NCBI RefSeq assembly: GCF_030407815.1
Contig: NZ_JASDCS010000008.1
Coordinates: 1-64,000 of the forward strand
Reading direction: 5' to 3'
DNA: 64,000 nucleotides
DNA from: Psychrobacter sp. APC 3281
Lineage (GTDB): Bacteria; Pseudomonadota; Gammaproteobacteria; Pseudomonadales; Moraxellaceae
The translations under genes were made by a program, and so were the position numbers. The notes below the pieces were generated by a model, which was given only the letters and a program-made list of their open reading frames with translations, ran no database searches and had not been told where the DNA came from. This document shows positions 9,030-19,082 of the stretch, one piece after another (position 1 is the stretch's first letter; every line of letters starts with the position of its first letter).

Positions 9030-9728
9030 TTAAATACTTTGAAGTATCGTCTGTAGTTTAGCAGCAGGGTCTGAGGCTTGAGTGATCGAACGACCAATGA
9101 CTAAATAATCAGAACCGTCTATTAGCGCCTGACTTGGTGTACAGATACGTTTTTGATCATCTGCGTTGTCTTCAGCTAAGCGAATACCAGGCGTCACCAG
9201 TTTAAAATCCTGACCACATAATGCTTTAAGTGCTTTTGCTTCTTGAGCCGAGCACACCACACCATCAAGACCAGCTTGCTTAGTCAGTTGTGCTAGTCGG
9301 CTGACTTGGGTATCTAAGCTATCAGTGATGCCTGTTTGCATCAACGCTTCACTATCCATAGAGGTCAATACGGTGACTGCAATGAGCAAGGTATCGAGAT
9401 CTCTATCTAGCAAGCGCTGTTTTGCCAATGACATGGCTTCTAGACCTGCGCTAGCATGGACATTCACCATCCATACACCGAGCTCAGCGGCAGCCAATAC
9501 TGCTTGAGCAGTGGTATTCGGAATATCATGGAATTTTAAGTCTAAGAACACTTCAAAATCACGTTGATGCAGTGCCTTGATGATATCAGGGCCACAACGC
9601 GTAAATAGCTCTTTACCGACTTTCAATCGACATTGGGATGGATCTAACTGATCAGCTAGCGCTAGAGACGCCTCTACCGTCATATTGTCTAGAGCGACGA
9701 CAACTGGAGAGTTAATTACATTATTCAT
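9030..9728 (-). CDS. pyrF: Orotidine 5'-phosphate decarboxylase
   Basis: PyrF converts orotidine monophosphate to UMP, the last step of de novo pyrimidine synthesis, in the cytosol. The 232-residue TIM barrel begins with PVVVALDNM and contains the catalytic charge network [12 protein letters not shown] (Asp63, Lys65, Asp68). VTPGIRL and [11 protein letters not shown] at the end form the phosphate-binding part. The length is typical. It is the last gene of a minus-strand group cmk-rpsA-ihfB-lapA-pyrF; that order is a widely shared gammaproteobacterial neighbourhood. A terminator follows at once. Confidence 0.97.
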   Translation of the reverse strand: MNNVINSPVVVALDNMTVEASLALADQLDPSQCRLKVGKELFTRCGPDIIKALHQRDFEVFLDLKFHDIPNTTAQAVLAAAELGVWMVNVHASAGLEAMSLAKQRLLDRDLDTLLIAVTVLTSMDSEALMQTGITDSLDTQVSRLAQLTKQAGLDGVVCSAQEAKALKALCGQDFKLVTPGIRLAEDNADDQKRICTPSQALIDGSDYLVIGRSITQASDPAAKLQTILQSI

Positions 9729-9832
9729 GGTTTTACCATATATTTTGAAATTATCAAAGTATTGTATTTGAGGTCAGTACTGCGATCGTTAAGCTATCAC
9801 CTAGCAGATCACATAAAAAATCACTTAACGAC

Positions 9833-10240
9833 TTAATCTCGTCTACGCTTAGACAGAGTAGAGCCTTCAGTTAGGCTAGTTGCGTCACTACTTTGTACAT
9901 TGGCAGCAGAAGCACCATAAACAGCTTCATCTACTGTTGGCGCGCTTGCTTGACGATCGATAACTGTATTGGCTTGAGTCAATTGCTCTTGCAAGTTTGC
10001 GTTTGCTTTTTGCAGACGTGAGATTTCCCACTTATTTTGCAGCACACGAAAGATAAGCAATGCCAGTAAAATACCAATAACAATACCTAGCATCAAACAC
10101 AAAATAAGTAGCAACCCTAGATTCATCGTAGGTGCTTGTGAAAACAGTAGGTTGACTCCGACCTCAGTATTATTTGCCAATACCAAACCAAGTGAATAGG
10201 CAAAGCTCAAAAACAGCAATACAAATAGTAGGAAGCGCAT
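9833..10240 (-). CDS. lapA: LapA-domain (DUF1049) inner-membrane protein
   Basis: This 135-residue protein has two predicted membrane segments, at about residues 3-22 and 40-65 (LGLLLILCLMLGIVIGILLALLIF), followed by a coiled-coil stretch (NKWEISRLQKANANLQEQLTQANTVI) and a polar tail. This is the DUF1049 / LapA layout. In E. coli LapA works with LapB at the inner membrane in control of lipopolysaccharide synthesis through FtsH and LpxC. A lapB gene does not follow here; pyrF comes next. The ATG has GAGG upstream. Placement directly after ihfB agrees with the common rpsA-ihfB-lapA order. The identification is good, but the LpxC-control role here is inferred by family. Confidence 0.85.
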   Translation of the reverse strand: MRFLLFVLLFLSFAYSLGLVLANNTEVGVNLLFSQAPTMNLGLLLILCLMLGIVIGILLALLIFRVLQNKWEISRLQKANANLQEQLTQANTVIDRQASAPTVDEAVYGASAANVQSSDATSLTEGSTLSKRRRD

Positions 10241-10302
10241 GAGACAGTTACCTCAGTTTGGAGTGATAAATTTTGACGGTTTGATAGCCAGTGCTGGTTT
10301 AA

Positions 10303-10608
10303 CTAACCGTTTGCTACCGTATCGTTTACTGCTTCGCGTAAGGCCTTGCCTGGCTTAAAATGTGGAATCGCTTTAGCCGGTACAGGTACGCTTTCACCTG
10401 TCTTAGGATTACGTCCCATACGGGCACGGCGATGATGTAGACAAAAACTACCGAATCCGCGAACTTCGACTCGGCCATCATTGGCTAAAGTATGGGTCAT
10501 CAAGTTTAAGATTTCACGCACTGCGTCATCAACCACGGTATCTGCCATGTTGTCACAGTTTGCACTCAAATTACTGATAAATTCGGATTTGTTAATCGCT
10601 TGCTGCAT
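10303..10608 (-). CDS. ihfB: Integration host factor subunit beta
   Basis: IHF-beta pairs with IhfA to bend DNA at specific sites, acting in recombination, replication and transcription. The 101-residue protein has the HU/IHF fold. The beta-arm signature RVEVRGFGSFCLHHRRARMGRNP, with Pro at the intercalating position, is followed by KTGESVPVPAKAIPHFKPGKALREAVN. The FGSFCLHHR form and ending PHFKPGKALRE fit IhfB rather than IhfA or HU. It lies between rpsA and lapA, but a strong terminator separates it from rpsA, so it must have a promoter in 10609-10870. I did not find a clear one there. Confidence 0.96.
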   Translation of the reverse strand: MQQAINKSEFISNLSANCDNMADTVVDDAVREILNLMTHTLANDGRVEVRGFGSFCLHHRRARMGRNPKTGESVPVPAKAIPHFKPGKALREAVNDTVANG

Positions 10609-10932
10609 TATTACGCTTGCCTTGTTGATTGATGGATAAGCTGATGATAAGTCAACGCTCTATAGTACGTAAATGCGTTTGTATAACTAAACTATATATA
10701 CTGAATCTTTGAAAACTAACATTCAGAATCATATTATGACTATAAAAAGCTTATAACTATCATCTCGTTACTCAATGGTGCAAATGATAGCGGATATTAG
10801 CGTAAATGGGAATAAGAGTTTGCCCATTTGGCTAAAAACCTCTATTACTAACTGTGTTAATAAAATCTAATCATAAAAAAAAGCGACCGAAGTCGCTTTT
10901 TTTATATTACTTTTATATCAATAGTTTGCAGC
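10609..10932 (-). other. Intergenic region between rpsA and ihfB
   Basis: This 324-bp stretch holds the rpsA terminator at its right end. The rest should contain the ihfB promoter. I see no ORF with a ribosome site and no repeat. Confidence 0.5.
10875..10903 (-). terminator. rpsA terminator
   Basis: AAGCGAC (10881-10887) pairs with GTCGCTT (10892-10898), flanked by A- and T-runs of six or more on both sides. It lies 30-58 bp after the rpsA stop. Confidence 0.88.
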
Positions 10933-12621
10933 TTACTGCATTTGCTCTTTGATCAAATCACCAATAGTTTTTGGCTGTGCATCAGAACCTGGCGCAGCAG
11001 TAGTGTTCGTGCTACCAAGATCTTTAATCGCTTGACGCTCTTCAGCTTCGTCTTTCGCTTTGATAGACAAGTTGATGTTGCGTGTTTTACGATCAACACT
11101 GATGATTTTCGCTTCAACGTCATCACCAACAGTCAGATGCTTAGTTGCATCTTCAACGCGGTCACGTTGGATTTCAGAAGCACGTAGATAAGCTTCAACT
11201 TCGTCAGCAAGTTCGATAGTAGCACCTTTAGCGTCTACTTCTTTCACTTTACCATTAACGATAGCACCACGGTCATTGTTGACTAGGTATTCGTTGAATG
11301 GATCAGAGCTTAACTGCTTCACGCCTAGGCTGATACGGTTAGCTTCTGCATCTACAGACAATACCATTGCTTCAACGGTGTCACCTTTGTTGTAGTTACG
11401 GATAGCATCTTCGCCAGTTTCGTTCCAAGAGATATCAGATAGATGAACAAGACCATCAATACCACCGTCTAGACCGATAAAGATACCGAAGTCAGTGATT
11501 GATTTGATAGTACCAGTGATTTTATCACCGCGCTCATGCTTCTTATCAAACTCATCCCATGGATTAGCTAGAGTTTGTTTGATACCTAGGCTAATACGAC
11601 GACGTTCTTCATCGATATCAAGAATCATTACTTCAACTTCATCGCCCACTTGAACTACTTTAGATGGGTGGATGTTTTTGTTGGTATGATCCATTTCTGA
11701 TACGTGTACTAGACCTTCAATACCTTCAGAAATCTCAGCGAAACAACCATAGTCAGTCAAGTTGGTTACGCGAGCTTTTACAACACTACCTACTGGGTAA
11801 GTGCCGCCAACGTTATCCCAAGGATCAGTACCAAGTTGTTTTAGACCTAGGCTAACGCGGTTGCGTTCACGGTCAAACTTCAATACTTTAACTTTTAGGT
11901 CTTGGCCAACTTCAACAACTTCAGATGGATGCTTGATACGGCGCCATGCCATGTCAGTGATGTGCAATAGACCATCGATACCACCTAGATCAACGAACGC
12001 GCCGTAATCAGTAAGGTTCTTAACGATACCTTCGATCTCGATGCCTTCTTCAAGCTTGTTCAATAGCTCTTCGCGCTCAGCTGAGTTTTCAGCTTCCATA
12101 ACTGCACGACGGCTAACAACAACGTTGTTGCGTTTCTGGTCAAGTTTGATGACTTTGAATTCTAGCTCTTTGCCTTCAAGATGCGTTGTATCACGGATAG
12201 GACGTACATCTACCAATGAACCTGGTAAGAACGCGCGTACTGAACCGATATCTACAGTGAAACCGCCTTTAACTTTGCTTGAAATGATACCTTTAACGAT
12301 TTCATCGTTATCAGCGATTTTTTCAAGGAAGTTCCAAGTTTCAACACGTTTAGCTTTCTCACGTGACAGCAAGGTTTGACCCATGCCGTTATCAACCGCT
12401 TCAACTACGACATCAACGCTATCGCCAACTTCAACTTCAAGTTCGCCTTCTTCGCTTAAAAACTCTTCACGAGCGACGATACCTTCAGATTTAAGACCAG
12501 TATCTACTGTGATCCAATCGCTATCGATGGCCACAACAGCACCTGTAATAACCGAGCCACGCTCGATATCTAGGCCCTGCTCTTCAATGCTCGCTTCAAA
12601 TAGTTCAGCAAATGATTCCAT
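10933..12621 (-). CDS. rpsA: 30S ribosomal protein S1
   Basis: S1 binds mRNA leaders and helps unfold them on the 30S subunit. The 562-residue product contains six S1/OB-fold repeats. They can be followed by the recurring G-x-V-x-x-hydrophobic-x-D-F/Y-G-x-F/A units (for example [31 protein letters not shown] and [11 protein letters not shown]) and the spacers ending RISLGIKQL. Length and repeat number match the usual proteobacterial S1. Repeats 1-2 are more diverged, as expected for the ribosome-binding part. cmk lies 307 bp upstream on the same strand. The ribosome site is weak (AAAGGT), a known property of rpsA, which uses leader structure and self-repression. Confidence 0.98.
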   Translation of the reverse strand: MESFAELFEASIEEQGLDIERGSVITGAVVAIDSDWITVDTGLKSEGIVAREEFLSEEGELEVEVGDSVDVVVEAVDNGMGQTLLSREKAKRVETWNFLEKIADNDEIVKGIISSKVKGGFTVDIGSVRAFLPGSLVDVRPIRDTTHLEGKELEFKVIKLDQKRNNVVVSRRAVMEAENSAEREELLNKLEEGIEIEGIVKNLTDYGAFVDLGGIDGLLHITDMAWRRIKHPSEVVEVGQDLKVKVLKFDRERNRVSLGLKQLGTDPWDNVGGTYPVGSVVKARVTNLTDYGCFAEISEGIEGLVHVSEMDHTNKNIHPSKVVQVGDEVEVMILDIDEERRRISLGIKQTLANPWDEFDKKHERGDKITGTIKSITDFGIFIGLDGGIDGLVHLSDISWNETGEDAIRNYNKGDTVEAMVLSVDAEANRISLGVKQLSSDPFNEYLVNNDRGAIVNGKVKEVDAKGATIELADEVEAYLRASEIQRDRVEDATKHLTVGDDVEAKIISVDRKTRNINLSIKAKDEAEERQAIKDLGSTNTTAAPGSDAQPKTIGDLIKEQMQ

Positions 12622-12928
12622 TATGTCTACCTTTGTATAGCCGTATCCTGTCCAGCACAGTACGGATCAAATTTATGATTGTATAGAACGAAATACTGGT
12701 TTTATATCCCATGCAATCATATAAAAAAACGTTTGTTGATAGCGAGCTCATCGTAATTAAAACTGACTAACAACAACTGTCTTATATCGACTGCAATATC
12801 TTGAATAAACTAAATTTTTCTTACTGCTTCAATAAAATTTAACTTAACCGTATTATTTTATACTAAAACAATGATTAATAGGAAACTTTTTAGTACTTAA
12901 TATGTTGTTTTTACTAGCTATTAAATGA
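12622..12928 (-). other. rpsA leader / cmk-rpsA intergenic region
   Basis: No gene is seen in this 307-bp stretch. It holds the rpsA leader with the hairpin given separately, and probably the rpsA promoter. I found no terminator between cmk and rpsA, so read-through from cmk is possible. Confidence 0.5.
12641..12665 (-). promoter_or_regulatory. Leader hairpin just upstream of the rpsA start
   Basis: In the mRNA CCGTA pairs with TACGG and CTGT with ACAG, giving 9 bp with a 2-base bulge and a GCTGG loop. GGA occurs twice in the loop-bulge part (CTGGACAGGA). In E. coli the rpsA start region is made of hairpins with GGA-containing loops that permit translation without a strong Shine-Dalgarno and allow repression by S1. 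The similarity is by structure only. Confidence 0.45.
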
Positions 12929-13696
12929 CTAACTAGTGAAAAATATACCTTTATCTTGGCAATGTTTTTTGACCTGCTCATATACTGCATCAGCATTCAA
13001 TGCTGAACTATCAAGTAATAATGCATCTGCCGCAGGCTTCGATGGCGCTGTACTGCGATTTTCATCACGATCATCACGCTCTTTTATCGTCGCTAAAATT
13101 GCCTCAAAATCTGCTGTTTGACCAGCGTTCAACAACTGAGTCACACGGCGTTCTGCACGCGCTTCAGCACTGGCCGTCAAAAATACCTTAACATCAGCAT
13201 CTGGGAAAACAACCGTACCCATATCGCGACCATCAGCAACCAAACCTGAACGAGTGGCCATATCTTGTTGTAACTTGAGCAATGCTTGGCGAACCTGTGG
13301 AAAGACAGCTATCTGTGATGCATAGCCTCCTATCGTTTCATTGCGTACTTGCTCACCTACTGCTTGCCCATTAACAATGATGTCTACACGTCCTGAATCA
13401 TTGTTTGGTACAAACGCTATCTCTAAGCTTTCAGTCAATGCTAATACAGCATCTTCATCGATTGGTTGGCTGGCATTTGCGCTAATCAAACCCGCTTCAA
13501 AGGCTTTTAGACCAACAATTCTATAAAGCGCACCAGAGTCTAACAACTGATAGCCTAACACTTGTGCTAGACGCCATGTAACAGTGCCTTTACCAGCGCC
13601 ACTAGGACCATCGATACAAATAACAGGATAGCGCACTGATGAGTTGTGGCTATTCTCTGTATTGAGTAAAACATTATCAGGTGTAGAACTAGTCAT
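12929..13696 (-). CDS. cmk: Cytidylate kinase
   Basis: Cmk phosphorylates CMP and dCMP with ATP in the cytosol, feeding CTP and dCTP synthesis. The P-loop ICIDGPSGAGKGT spans residues 26-38, and GYQLLDSGALYRIVGLKA follows. DGRDMGTVVFPDADVKVFLTA (nucleoside-binding Arg-Asp) and the lid-like RDDRDENRSTAP segment are conserved Cmk signatures. The 255 residues include about 20 extra polar ones before the first beta-strand. The start may therefore be somewhat further in, but no better ribosome site is visible. It precedes rpsA on the same strand, a classic pairing. Confidence 0.96.
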   Translation of the reverse strand: MTSSTPDNVLLNTENSHNSSVRYPVICIDGPSGAGKGTVTWRLAQVLGYQLLDSGALYRIVGLKAFEAGLISANASQPIDEDAVLALTESLEIAFVPNNDSGRVDIIVNGQAVGEQVRNETIGGYASQIAVFPQVRQALLKLQQDMATRSGLVADGRDMGTVVFPDADVKVFLTASAEARAERRVTQLLNAGQTADFEAILATIKERDDRDENRSTAPSKPAADALLLDSSALNADAVYEQVKKHCQDKGIFFTS

Positions 13697-13885
13697 AATA
13701 CTTACTCAATAATATGCGTTACTTATATCGCTTATCGTATGTCATTAATAAAACAATATTTATTCGTATGTTAAGTCTTTAATAGCCCATTAAGATGGGT
13801 GCTATCAAATAGGGCAATATTATAGCAAAAAATCATCGTGACCACTAGCACCAAGACTGATATCTTGTTTATTAGTATTTCTAGT

Positions 13886-14437
13886 TTACATAGTGGCTTT
13901 ATTCTTTTTTGCTGCTTGCCTACGCTCACGAAAAAATGTCTTTAGTATTTGGCTACTATGCTCGCTGCATAACCCACTATAGGCTTGGATACTATGGTTG
14001 TAGAAAGGTTGTAATGATAAGTCCATTTGACTACCAACCATCCCAGCACGCGGTTCACTCGCTGCGTACACCAGCTTGTTTACACGCGCATGAATTAATG
14101 CACCAATACACATCGTACAAGGCTCTAGAGTGACATATAAAGTAGTCTGTAGCGGCAATCGATAGTTTTCTAAACGCGTACAAGCGTCTCTTAATGCAAC
14201 TATCTCTGCATGAGCAGTAGCATCATGGCTACTAATAGGTTGATTAAACCCTTGGCCGATAATCTGCTGATCATGTACCAATACCGCACCTACCGGTACC
14301 TCTCCTCGCTCAGCACCTTGCTTAGCAAGTTCGATTGCTTGTTGCATCCATTTAATATCTTCAGCTAACCAAAAGGTGTTGGACTGAATATTTAAAGATT
14401 GATATGGCATTAAGCTTATATTCTGTATATTTTGCAT
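13886..14437 (-). CDS. tadA: tRNA-specific adenosine deaminase
   Basis: TadA deaminates A34 to inosine in the anticodon of tRNA-Arg(ACG), allowing it to read CGU, CGC and CGA. The zinc site is complete: HAE at 76-78 and PCTMC at 106-110 (Cys107, Cys110), with Glu78 as proton shuttle. The FWLAEDIKWMQQAIELA helix agrees with the start of TadA proteins. The 20 residues before it are an extension of doubtful reality, and Met10 is another possible start. The ATG follows the ung stop codon directly, so ung and tadA are almost certainly co-transcribed and perhaps translationally coupled. Confidence 0.95.
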   Translation of the reverse strand: MQNIQNISLMPYQSLNIQSNTFWLAEDIKWMQQAIELAKQGAERGEVPVGAVLVHDQQIIGQGFNQPISSHDATAHAEIVALRDACTRLENYRLPLQTTLYVTLEPCTMCIGALIHARVNKLVYAASEPRAGMVGSQMDLSLQPFYNHSIQAYSGLCSEHSSQILKTFFRERRQAAKKNKATM

Positions 14438-15175
14438 TTATTGTGGTAATTGCCAGTCAATTGGAGTTTGGCCGTACTGTACCAAGTAGTCATTTGTTTT
14501 AGAAAAAGGTTTAGTGCCAAAGAAGCCACCACGGTTTGCTGCAAGTGGTGATGGATGTACCGCTGTCAGAATCAAATGCTTATCCGTGTCGATATACTTA
14601 CCTTTCTTTTGGGCTTTACTACCCCACAAAATAAATACGGTATGCTTTGTCTGTTCATTAACGGCATCGATGACAGCATCAGTAAACTGCTCCCAGCCTT
14701 TATTTTGATGACTGTTTGGCTCGCCTTCTCGTACAGTCAGTGAGCTATTAAGCAGTAGAACGCCTTGCTGCGCCCAGTATGTCAAATCGCCATGCGCTGA
14801 AGGCCGAATGCCAATGTCATCTGCCATTTCTTTAAGCAAGTTATTTAATGATGGTGGCTTTGGAATGGCTTTAGGAACAGAAAATGATAACCCCATAGCC
14901 TGACCTGGACGATGATAAGGATCTTGGCCCAAGATTACCACTTTGACTTGTGATAACGGTGTGAGATTAAGCGCATTGAACATCAATGGCGCAGGAGGAT
15001 AAATACTATCGTCCGACTGATACGCCTCTTTTAAGAACGCGCGTAGATTGTCCATATTCTCAGACGTTAGTTCATCTGCTAACGCTGTTTTCCAATCTTC
15101 TGGTAAACGGACATTGTCTAAAATTGCTTGTTTTTGTTCTGGAGTCTTGGTTGTCGGTTCATCAAATAGTTCCAT
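14438..15175 (-). CDS. ung: Uracil-DNA glycosylase
   Basis: Ung cuts uracil from DNA, the first step of base-excision repair of deaminated cytosine. Family-1 signatures are present: the water-activating loop GQDPYHRPGQAMGLSFSV (catalytic Asp85), LLLNSSLTVR, and the DNA-intercalating HPSPLAANRGFFG-type loop (written HPSPLAANRGG here). At 245 residues the length is normal. The ATG has AAGGA six bases upstream. It forms a two-gene unit with tadA, and both deal with base deamination, although on different nucleic acids. Confidence 0.97.
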   Translation of the reverse strand: MELFDEPTTKTPEQKQAILDNVRLPEDWKTALADELTSENMDNLRAFLKEAYQSDDSIYPPAPLMFNALNLTPLSQVKVVILGQDPYHRPGQAMGLSFSVPKAIPKPPSLNNLLKEMADDIGIRPSAHGDLTYWAQQGVLLLNSSLTVREGEPNSHQNKGWEQFTDAVIDAVNEQTKHTVFILWGSKAQKKGKYIDTDKHLILTAVHPSPLAANRGGFFGTKPFSKTNDYLVQYGQTPIDWQLPQ

Positions 15176-15296
15176 AGTGTGTCCTTTTTATACTTGTTAT
15201 CTTGTTATAAGTTCCATAGCTTTGTTAAAGCTAGCTTACTGCAAATAATCATACTAACAAAAAATGGTGTTTGCTTTGTTGATGAATTATAGCAAT

Positions 15297-15335
15297 AAAA
15301 AAACGGCTACCGCAGTAGTACGGTAGCCGTTTTTG
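15297..15335 (-). terminator. clpA terminator
   Basis: CGGCTACCG (15304-15312) pairs with CGGTAGCCG (15321-15329) around an 8-base loop, flanked by seven A on one side and five T on the other. It lies 21-59 bp after the clpA stop and upstream of the ung start. Confidence 0.88.
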
Positions 15336-15355
15336 TGACATCAACATTAAACAAC

Positions 15356-17887
15356 TTAACTGGCTAAAGACTCAGAGTCAGGTTGTGGTTCATGAGTTTC
15401 AACAACTGTCAGAATAATACGACTATCAGCTGAGCCTTTGTCTGATACCTTATCAAGCTTCATTGTATCATTCTCTTGGGAATCATCGACTTTAGGCTCT
15501 AAGGTCAGGTGTACGACACCGCCATTGACCAAATCACCAAACAAAATCATACTTGCCAATGGTTTTTTGATTTCATCTTGAATCAGACGCTGCATTGGAC
15601 GTGCACCCATTAAACGGTCATAGCCTTTATCTGCTAGGTAATCACGTACATCGTCATCAATCTCTAATGTCACTTGCTTATCATCAAGTTGTACTTGTAA
15701 TTCAACTAAGAACTTATCGACAACTGATACGACAACTGACGTATCTAGAGGGTTGAACTGAATAATGGCGTCTAAGCGATTACGGAACTCTGGCGTGAAG
15801 ACACGTTTCAGTGATTCTGTATTATCACGACTATGGTCTTGTTGAGTGAAGCCCATTGACGAGCGACTGATACTGTCAGCACCAACGTTCGTTGTCATAA
15901 TAACGATGACCTGTTTAAAGATTGCCACACGACCATTGTTGTCAGTCAACGTACCATGATCCATGACTTGTAGTAACAAGTTAAAGACATCTGGATGCGC
16001 CTTTTCAATCTCATCAAGCAACAACACACAATGTGGGTGCTGATTAATTTTTTCAGTAAGTAAGCCGCCTTGATCATAGCCAACATAACCTGGAGGCGCA
16101 CCGATCAAGCGTGATGCCGTGTGCGCTTCCATATACTCTGACATATCAAAGCGTACTAACTCTACACCTAACAGATTGGCTAGCTGACGTGATACTTCTG
16201 TTTTACCCACACCAGTTGGACCTGCAAACATAAATGAACCGATTGGCTTATCTGGCGCTTTTAATCCTGCACGTGATAGCTTGATAGCATCGGCCAACGT
16301 AGCAATCGCCTCATCTTGACCAAATACCAAGTGCTTCAGATCTCGATCTAAGTGCTCAAGGATACTCTTGTCATCACTCGATACAGATTTGGGTGGAATA
16401 CGTGCCAGTTTAGCAATAATAGCTTCAATATCAGCCACATCGATTTTCATCGGTGGCTTTTGACCTTTTGATAATTTCACACCATCTGCTGATTTAGCAC
16501 TATCGCTTGCTTTCGCAGTCGCTGCTTCATCCTGCATTTCATTATCTGTATCACCATCGATATCAGCATCAATCTGCGCATCAAAATCTTGCTCTAAATC
16601 AGCAATGAAACTTTCTTCCGCTTCGATATCATCGACATCAGGCACCACACCTAAGCGCTTATATGCACCTGCTTCGTCAATCACATCAATAGCTTTGTCA
16701 GGTAAAAAACGCTCATGAATATGTTTGGCTGATAACTGTACCGCTGTGACCAACGCTTCATCCGTATACTCAACATTATGGAATTCTTCATAACGAGGTT
16801 TCAGACCGCGTAGGATATCGATGGTGTCATCCACACTAGGTTCTTTAACATCGATTTTTTGGAAACGACGCGACAATGCATGATCTTTTTCAAATACTTG
16901 GCGATACTCAGTAAAGGTCGTTGAACCAATACAACGCAGCTCACCGTTAGCAAGCGCTGGCTTGATAAGATTCGATACATCCATATTGCTGCTCATTGAT
17001 GAACCAGCACCAATAATCATATGAATTTCATCGATAAAAAGAATAGCATTTGGTTTTTTCTTTAACGCATCAAGCAATGACTTCATGCGTTTTTCAAAGT
17101 CACCGCGATACTTAGTTCCCGCAATCAATGAACCGATATCAAGGCTATAAATCACGCAACCATTAAGTGGCTTCGGTGCTTTGTCGTTGATGATTAACCA
17201 TGCCAAACCTTCAGCGATAGAGGTTTTACCGACACCAGGCTCACCTACTAGCAATGGGTTATTTTTACGACGACGACACAGTACTTGGGCAGCACGTTCA
17301 ATCTCAGAAGCACGGCCAATCAAAGGATCTGTTTTACCTTCAGCGGCTCGCTGGTTTAGATTGGTCGCAAATTCAACCAATGGATCTTTACTGGTCTTTT
17401 CAGAGGCACTACGGCGCTCAGTGCCTGCAGAACCACGTGATTCAGATGGCTCTTCTTTATCTTGACCATGTGACAAATACTGGGTTAACTCAAGGCGACT
17501 GATACCTTGTTTTTTAAGCAGGTAGACAGCATAGGTATCATGCTCTGAAAACATAGAGACCAAAATATCAGAGCCTTCTACCAATCGACCACCTCCGATC
17601 GACTGCACGTGAAAAATAGCACGTTGCAAAATACGATCAAAGCTTTGAGTCGGCTGCGGTGACTGTTCTGTATCAGCATCGATAGTTGGCGTGTGTTTAT
17701 TAATATAAATCTCAAGCTCAGTACGCAACGCCGAGACATTAGCATTACAAGCAGTCAACGTATTGGCAGCATGAGTGTTTTCTAATAAGGCCAAAAGCAG
17801 GTGTTCAACAGTGAGATACTCATGCGATTTTTGGCGCGCAAGCGTCATTGCTAAACGTAGAGAAACTTCAAGATGACGACTTAACAT
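15356..17887 (-). CDS. clpA: ATP-dependent Clp protease ATP-binding subunit ClpA
   Basis: ClpA is the AAA+ unfoldase that feeds proteins to ClpP, with ClpS as N-end-rule adaptor. The 843-residue protein has the N-domain (1-140), D1 with Walker A GEPGVGKT at 215-222 and LFIDEIH, and D2 with GPTGVGKT at 556-563. The MGFTQQDHS stretch probably matches the segment carrying the ClpP-binding loop. E. coli ClpA has about 758 residues. The difference is largely one acidic, Ala/Ser-rich insertion at about 414-478, between [10 protein letters not shown] and [10 protein letters not shown], plus a longer linker at 140-165. AGGAAG lies just before the ATG. The gene is 636 bp downstream of clpS with a terminator between, so they are not a tight operon. 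Confidence 0.96.
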   Translation of the reverse strand: MLSRHLEVSLRLAMTLARQKSHEYLTVEHLLLALLENTHAANTLTACNANVSALRTELEIYINKHTPTIDADTEQSPQPTQSFDRILQRAIFHVQSIGGGRLVEGSDILVSMFSEHDTYAVYLLKKQGISRLELTQYLSHGQDKEEPSESRGSAGTERRSASEKTSKDPLVEFATNLNQRAAEGKTDPLIGRASEIERAAQVLCRRRKNNPLLVGEPGVGKTSIAEGLAWLIINDKAPKPLNGCVIYSLDIGSLIAGTKYRGDFEKRMKSLLDALKKKPNAILFIDEIHMIIGAGSSMSSNMDVSNLIKPALANGELRCIGSTTFTEYRQVFEKDHALSRRFQKIDVKEPSVDDTIDILRGLKPRYEEFHNVEYTDEALVTAVQLSAKHIHERFLPDKAIDVIDEAGAYKRLGVVPDVDDIEAEESFIADLEQDFDAQIDADIDGDTDNEMQDEAATAKASDSAKSADGVKLSKGQKPPMKIDVADIEAIIAKLARIPPKSVSSDDKSILEHLDRDLKHLVFGQDEAIATLADAIKLSRAGLKAPDKPIGSFMFAGPTGVGKTEVSRQLANLLGVELVRFDMSEYMEAHTASRLIGAPPGYVGYDQGGLLTEKINQHPHCVLLLDEIEKAHPDVFNLLLQVMDHGTLTDNNGRVAIFKQVIVIMTTNVGADSISRSSMGFTQQDHSRDNTESLKRVFTPEFRNRLDAIIQFNPLDTSVVVSVVDKFLVELQVQLDDKQVTLEIDDDVRDYLADKGYDRLMGARPMQRLIQDEIKKPLASMILFGDLVNGGVVHLTLEPKVDDSQENDTMKLDKVSDKGSADSRIILTVVETHEPQPDSESLAS

Positions 17888-18523
17888 AACAACTTCCTAC
17901 GGTTATATCTATCTTTATAATTGATAGTTTTATGAATGAGTTAGTAAGTAAATCAGGGCGGTAGATGAATTGTTCAAGGGCTATATTCGTATTATTAGAA
18001 GTCATGAATAAATGAGGTGAGCGGTAGACTATTTACTAAATACTATAATCTCGCTATCAGCCAACAGTAATCATAACTATCAATGGCCGCTTTTCTTTAT
18101 ATCAACACGATACTTCAACGGAGTCAATCTATTAACACAGACTAAAATGTATCAAAGCGTGCTACAAGCTAGTAGCGACAACCTTAATAACGAATATTAA
18201 ATGTTGAAAAACTGATTAGATAGAAAGAGATATTGATATTTTAGAAGCTAGAAATGACGTGGTTTTAGCAAGTTCAACGGAGATGCTTAATCTAAAACTA
18301 TTGGACAGGCTGTTTAATAGATAGGGTTATTCGCTATAGAAATCAATACTATATGAATAATAAAAATATTTTAAAAGGCAAAGTTCATTTATAAGAGAAG
18401 TTACTGAAAAGTCGAAAAAGCTCACTATAAAGGTGAGCTTTAATATGGATTGCTTAGAAGGAGAGAACTGTAGGTAAAGCTTTAATAGAGCCATATATCA
18501 GTATAAGAAATTAATAAATTGCT
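17888..18523 (-). other. Long intergenic region between clpS and clpA
   Basis: These 636 bp carry the clpS terminator near the right end. Otherwise I see only AT-rich DNA with frequent stops in all frames and no ORF with a ribosome site. It must contain the clpA promoter, for which I have no convincing match. Confidence 0.5.
18415..18440 (-). terminator. clpS terminator
   Basis: AAGCTCAC pairs with GTGAGCTT around a 7-base loop. On the minus strand the stem is followed by TTTTTC. It lies about 85-110 bp after the clpS stop. Confidence 0.75.
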
Positions 18524-18931
18524 CTACTCGCCTTGATGCGGTTCGATTTGGGTCAATAACGGATAACCTTCACGATGTGCCAGACTATTTACTTTTTTGG
18601 CCTTAGTCTCGGCGATATCTTTGGGATAAATACCAGCAATACCTTTGCTGCTATTATGAATAGTCAGCATAATCTCGACCGCAGAATCCATACTATGACG
18701 AAATTCTGACTGCAATATATATACAACAAACTCCATCGGCGTGTAGTTGTCATTATACATAACAACCGCATACATAGGCGGTTTGGCTACTTCAGGCTCT
18801 GCGACCAATACATCTGCTTGCGGTGACGTTTCACCATCGGTATCACCGTCTTGTGCACGATGAGCAGGCATATTGGGGAAGTGCCAATCAGCAACCGTTG
18901 GCGTGGCTTGTGATATCATTTTTTTCATCAT
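18524..18931 (-). CDS. clpS: ATP-dependent Clp protease adaptor protein ClpS
   Basis: ClpS delivers N-end-rule substrates to ClpA-ClpP. The 135-residue protein has a polar N-terminal arm of about 50 residues. The core PPMYAVVMYNDNYTPMEFVV follows, with the Asn-Asp pair and Met of the substrate pocket, then a VEIMLTIHNSSKGIAGIYPKDIAETKA helix. The N-terminal arm is longer than that of E. coli ClpS (106 residues). The frame extends two codons upstream to a TTG; I took the first ATG. There is no good ribosome site near either. It is upstream of clpA on the same strand but separated from it by 636 bp and a terminator. Confidence 0.93.
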   Translation of the reverse strand: MMKKMISQATPTVADWHFPNMPAHRAQDGDTDGETSPQADVLVAEPEVAKPPMYAVVMYNDNYTPMEFVVYILQSEFRHSMDSAVEIMLTIHNSSKGIAGIYPKDIAETKAKKVNSLAHREGYPLLTQIEPHQGE

Positions 18932-18998
18932 AATCAAAATATAATTATAAGGTAAGTTTAAGATAGAGAATGTTAAGGCAGGCGATAAGGCATGGTAT

Positions 18999-19032
18999 AA
19001 AGCACAACCACTAATTAGGGCTATTGTGCTTT
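18999..19032 (-). terminator. Hairpin after the DUF6776-like gene
   Basis: AAAGCACAA (18999-19007) pairs perfectly with TTGTGCTTT (19024-19032) around a 16-base loop, some 50 bp after the stop. The T-run is only three bases, so termination may be weak. Confidence 0.5.
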
Positions 19033-19082
19033 GATTTCAACCACAGCATCGTCACTGAGTATTCCATTAAGACATGAGGTAG

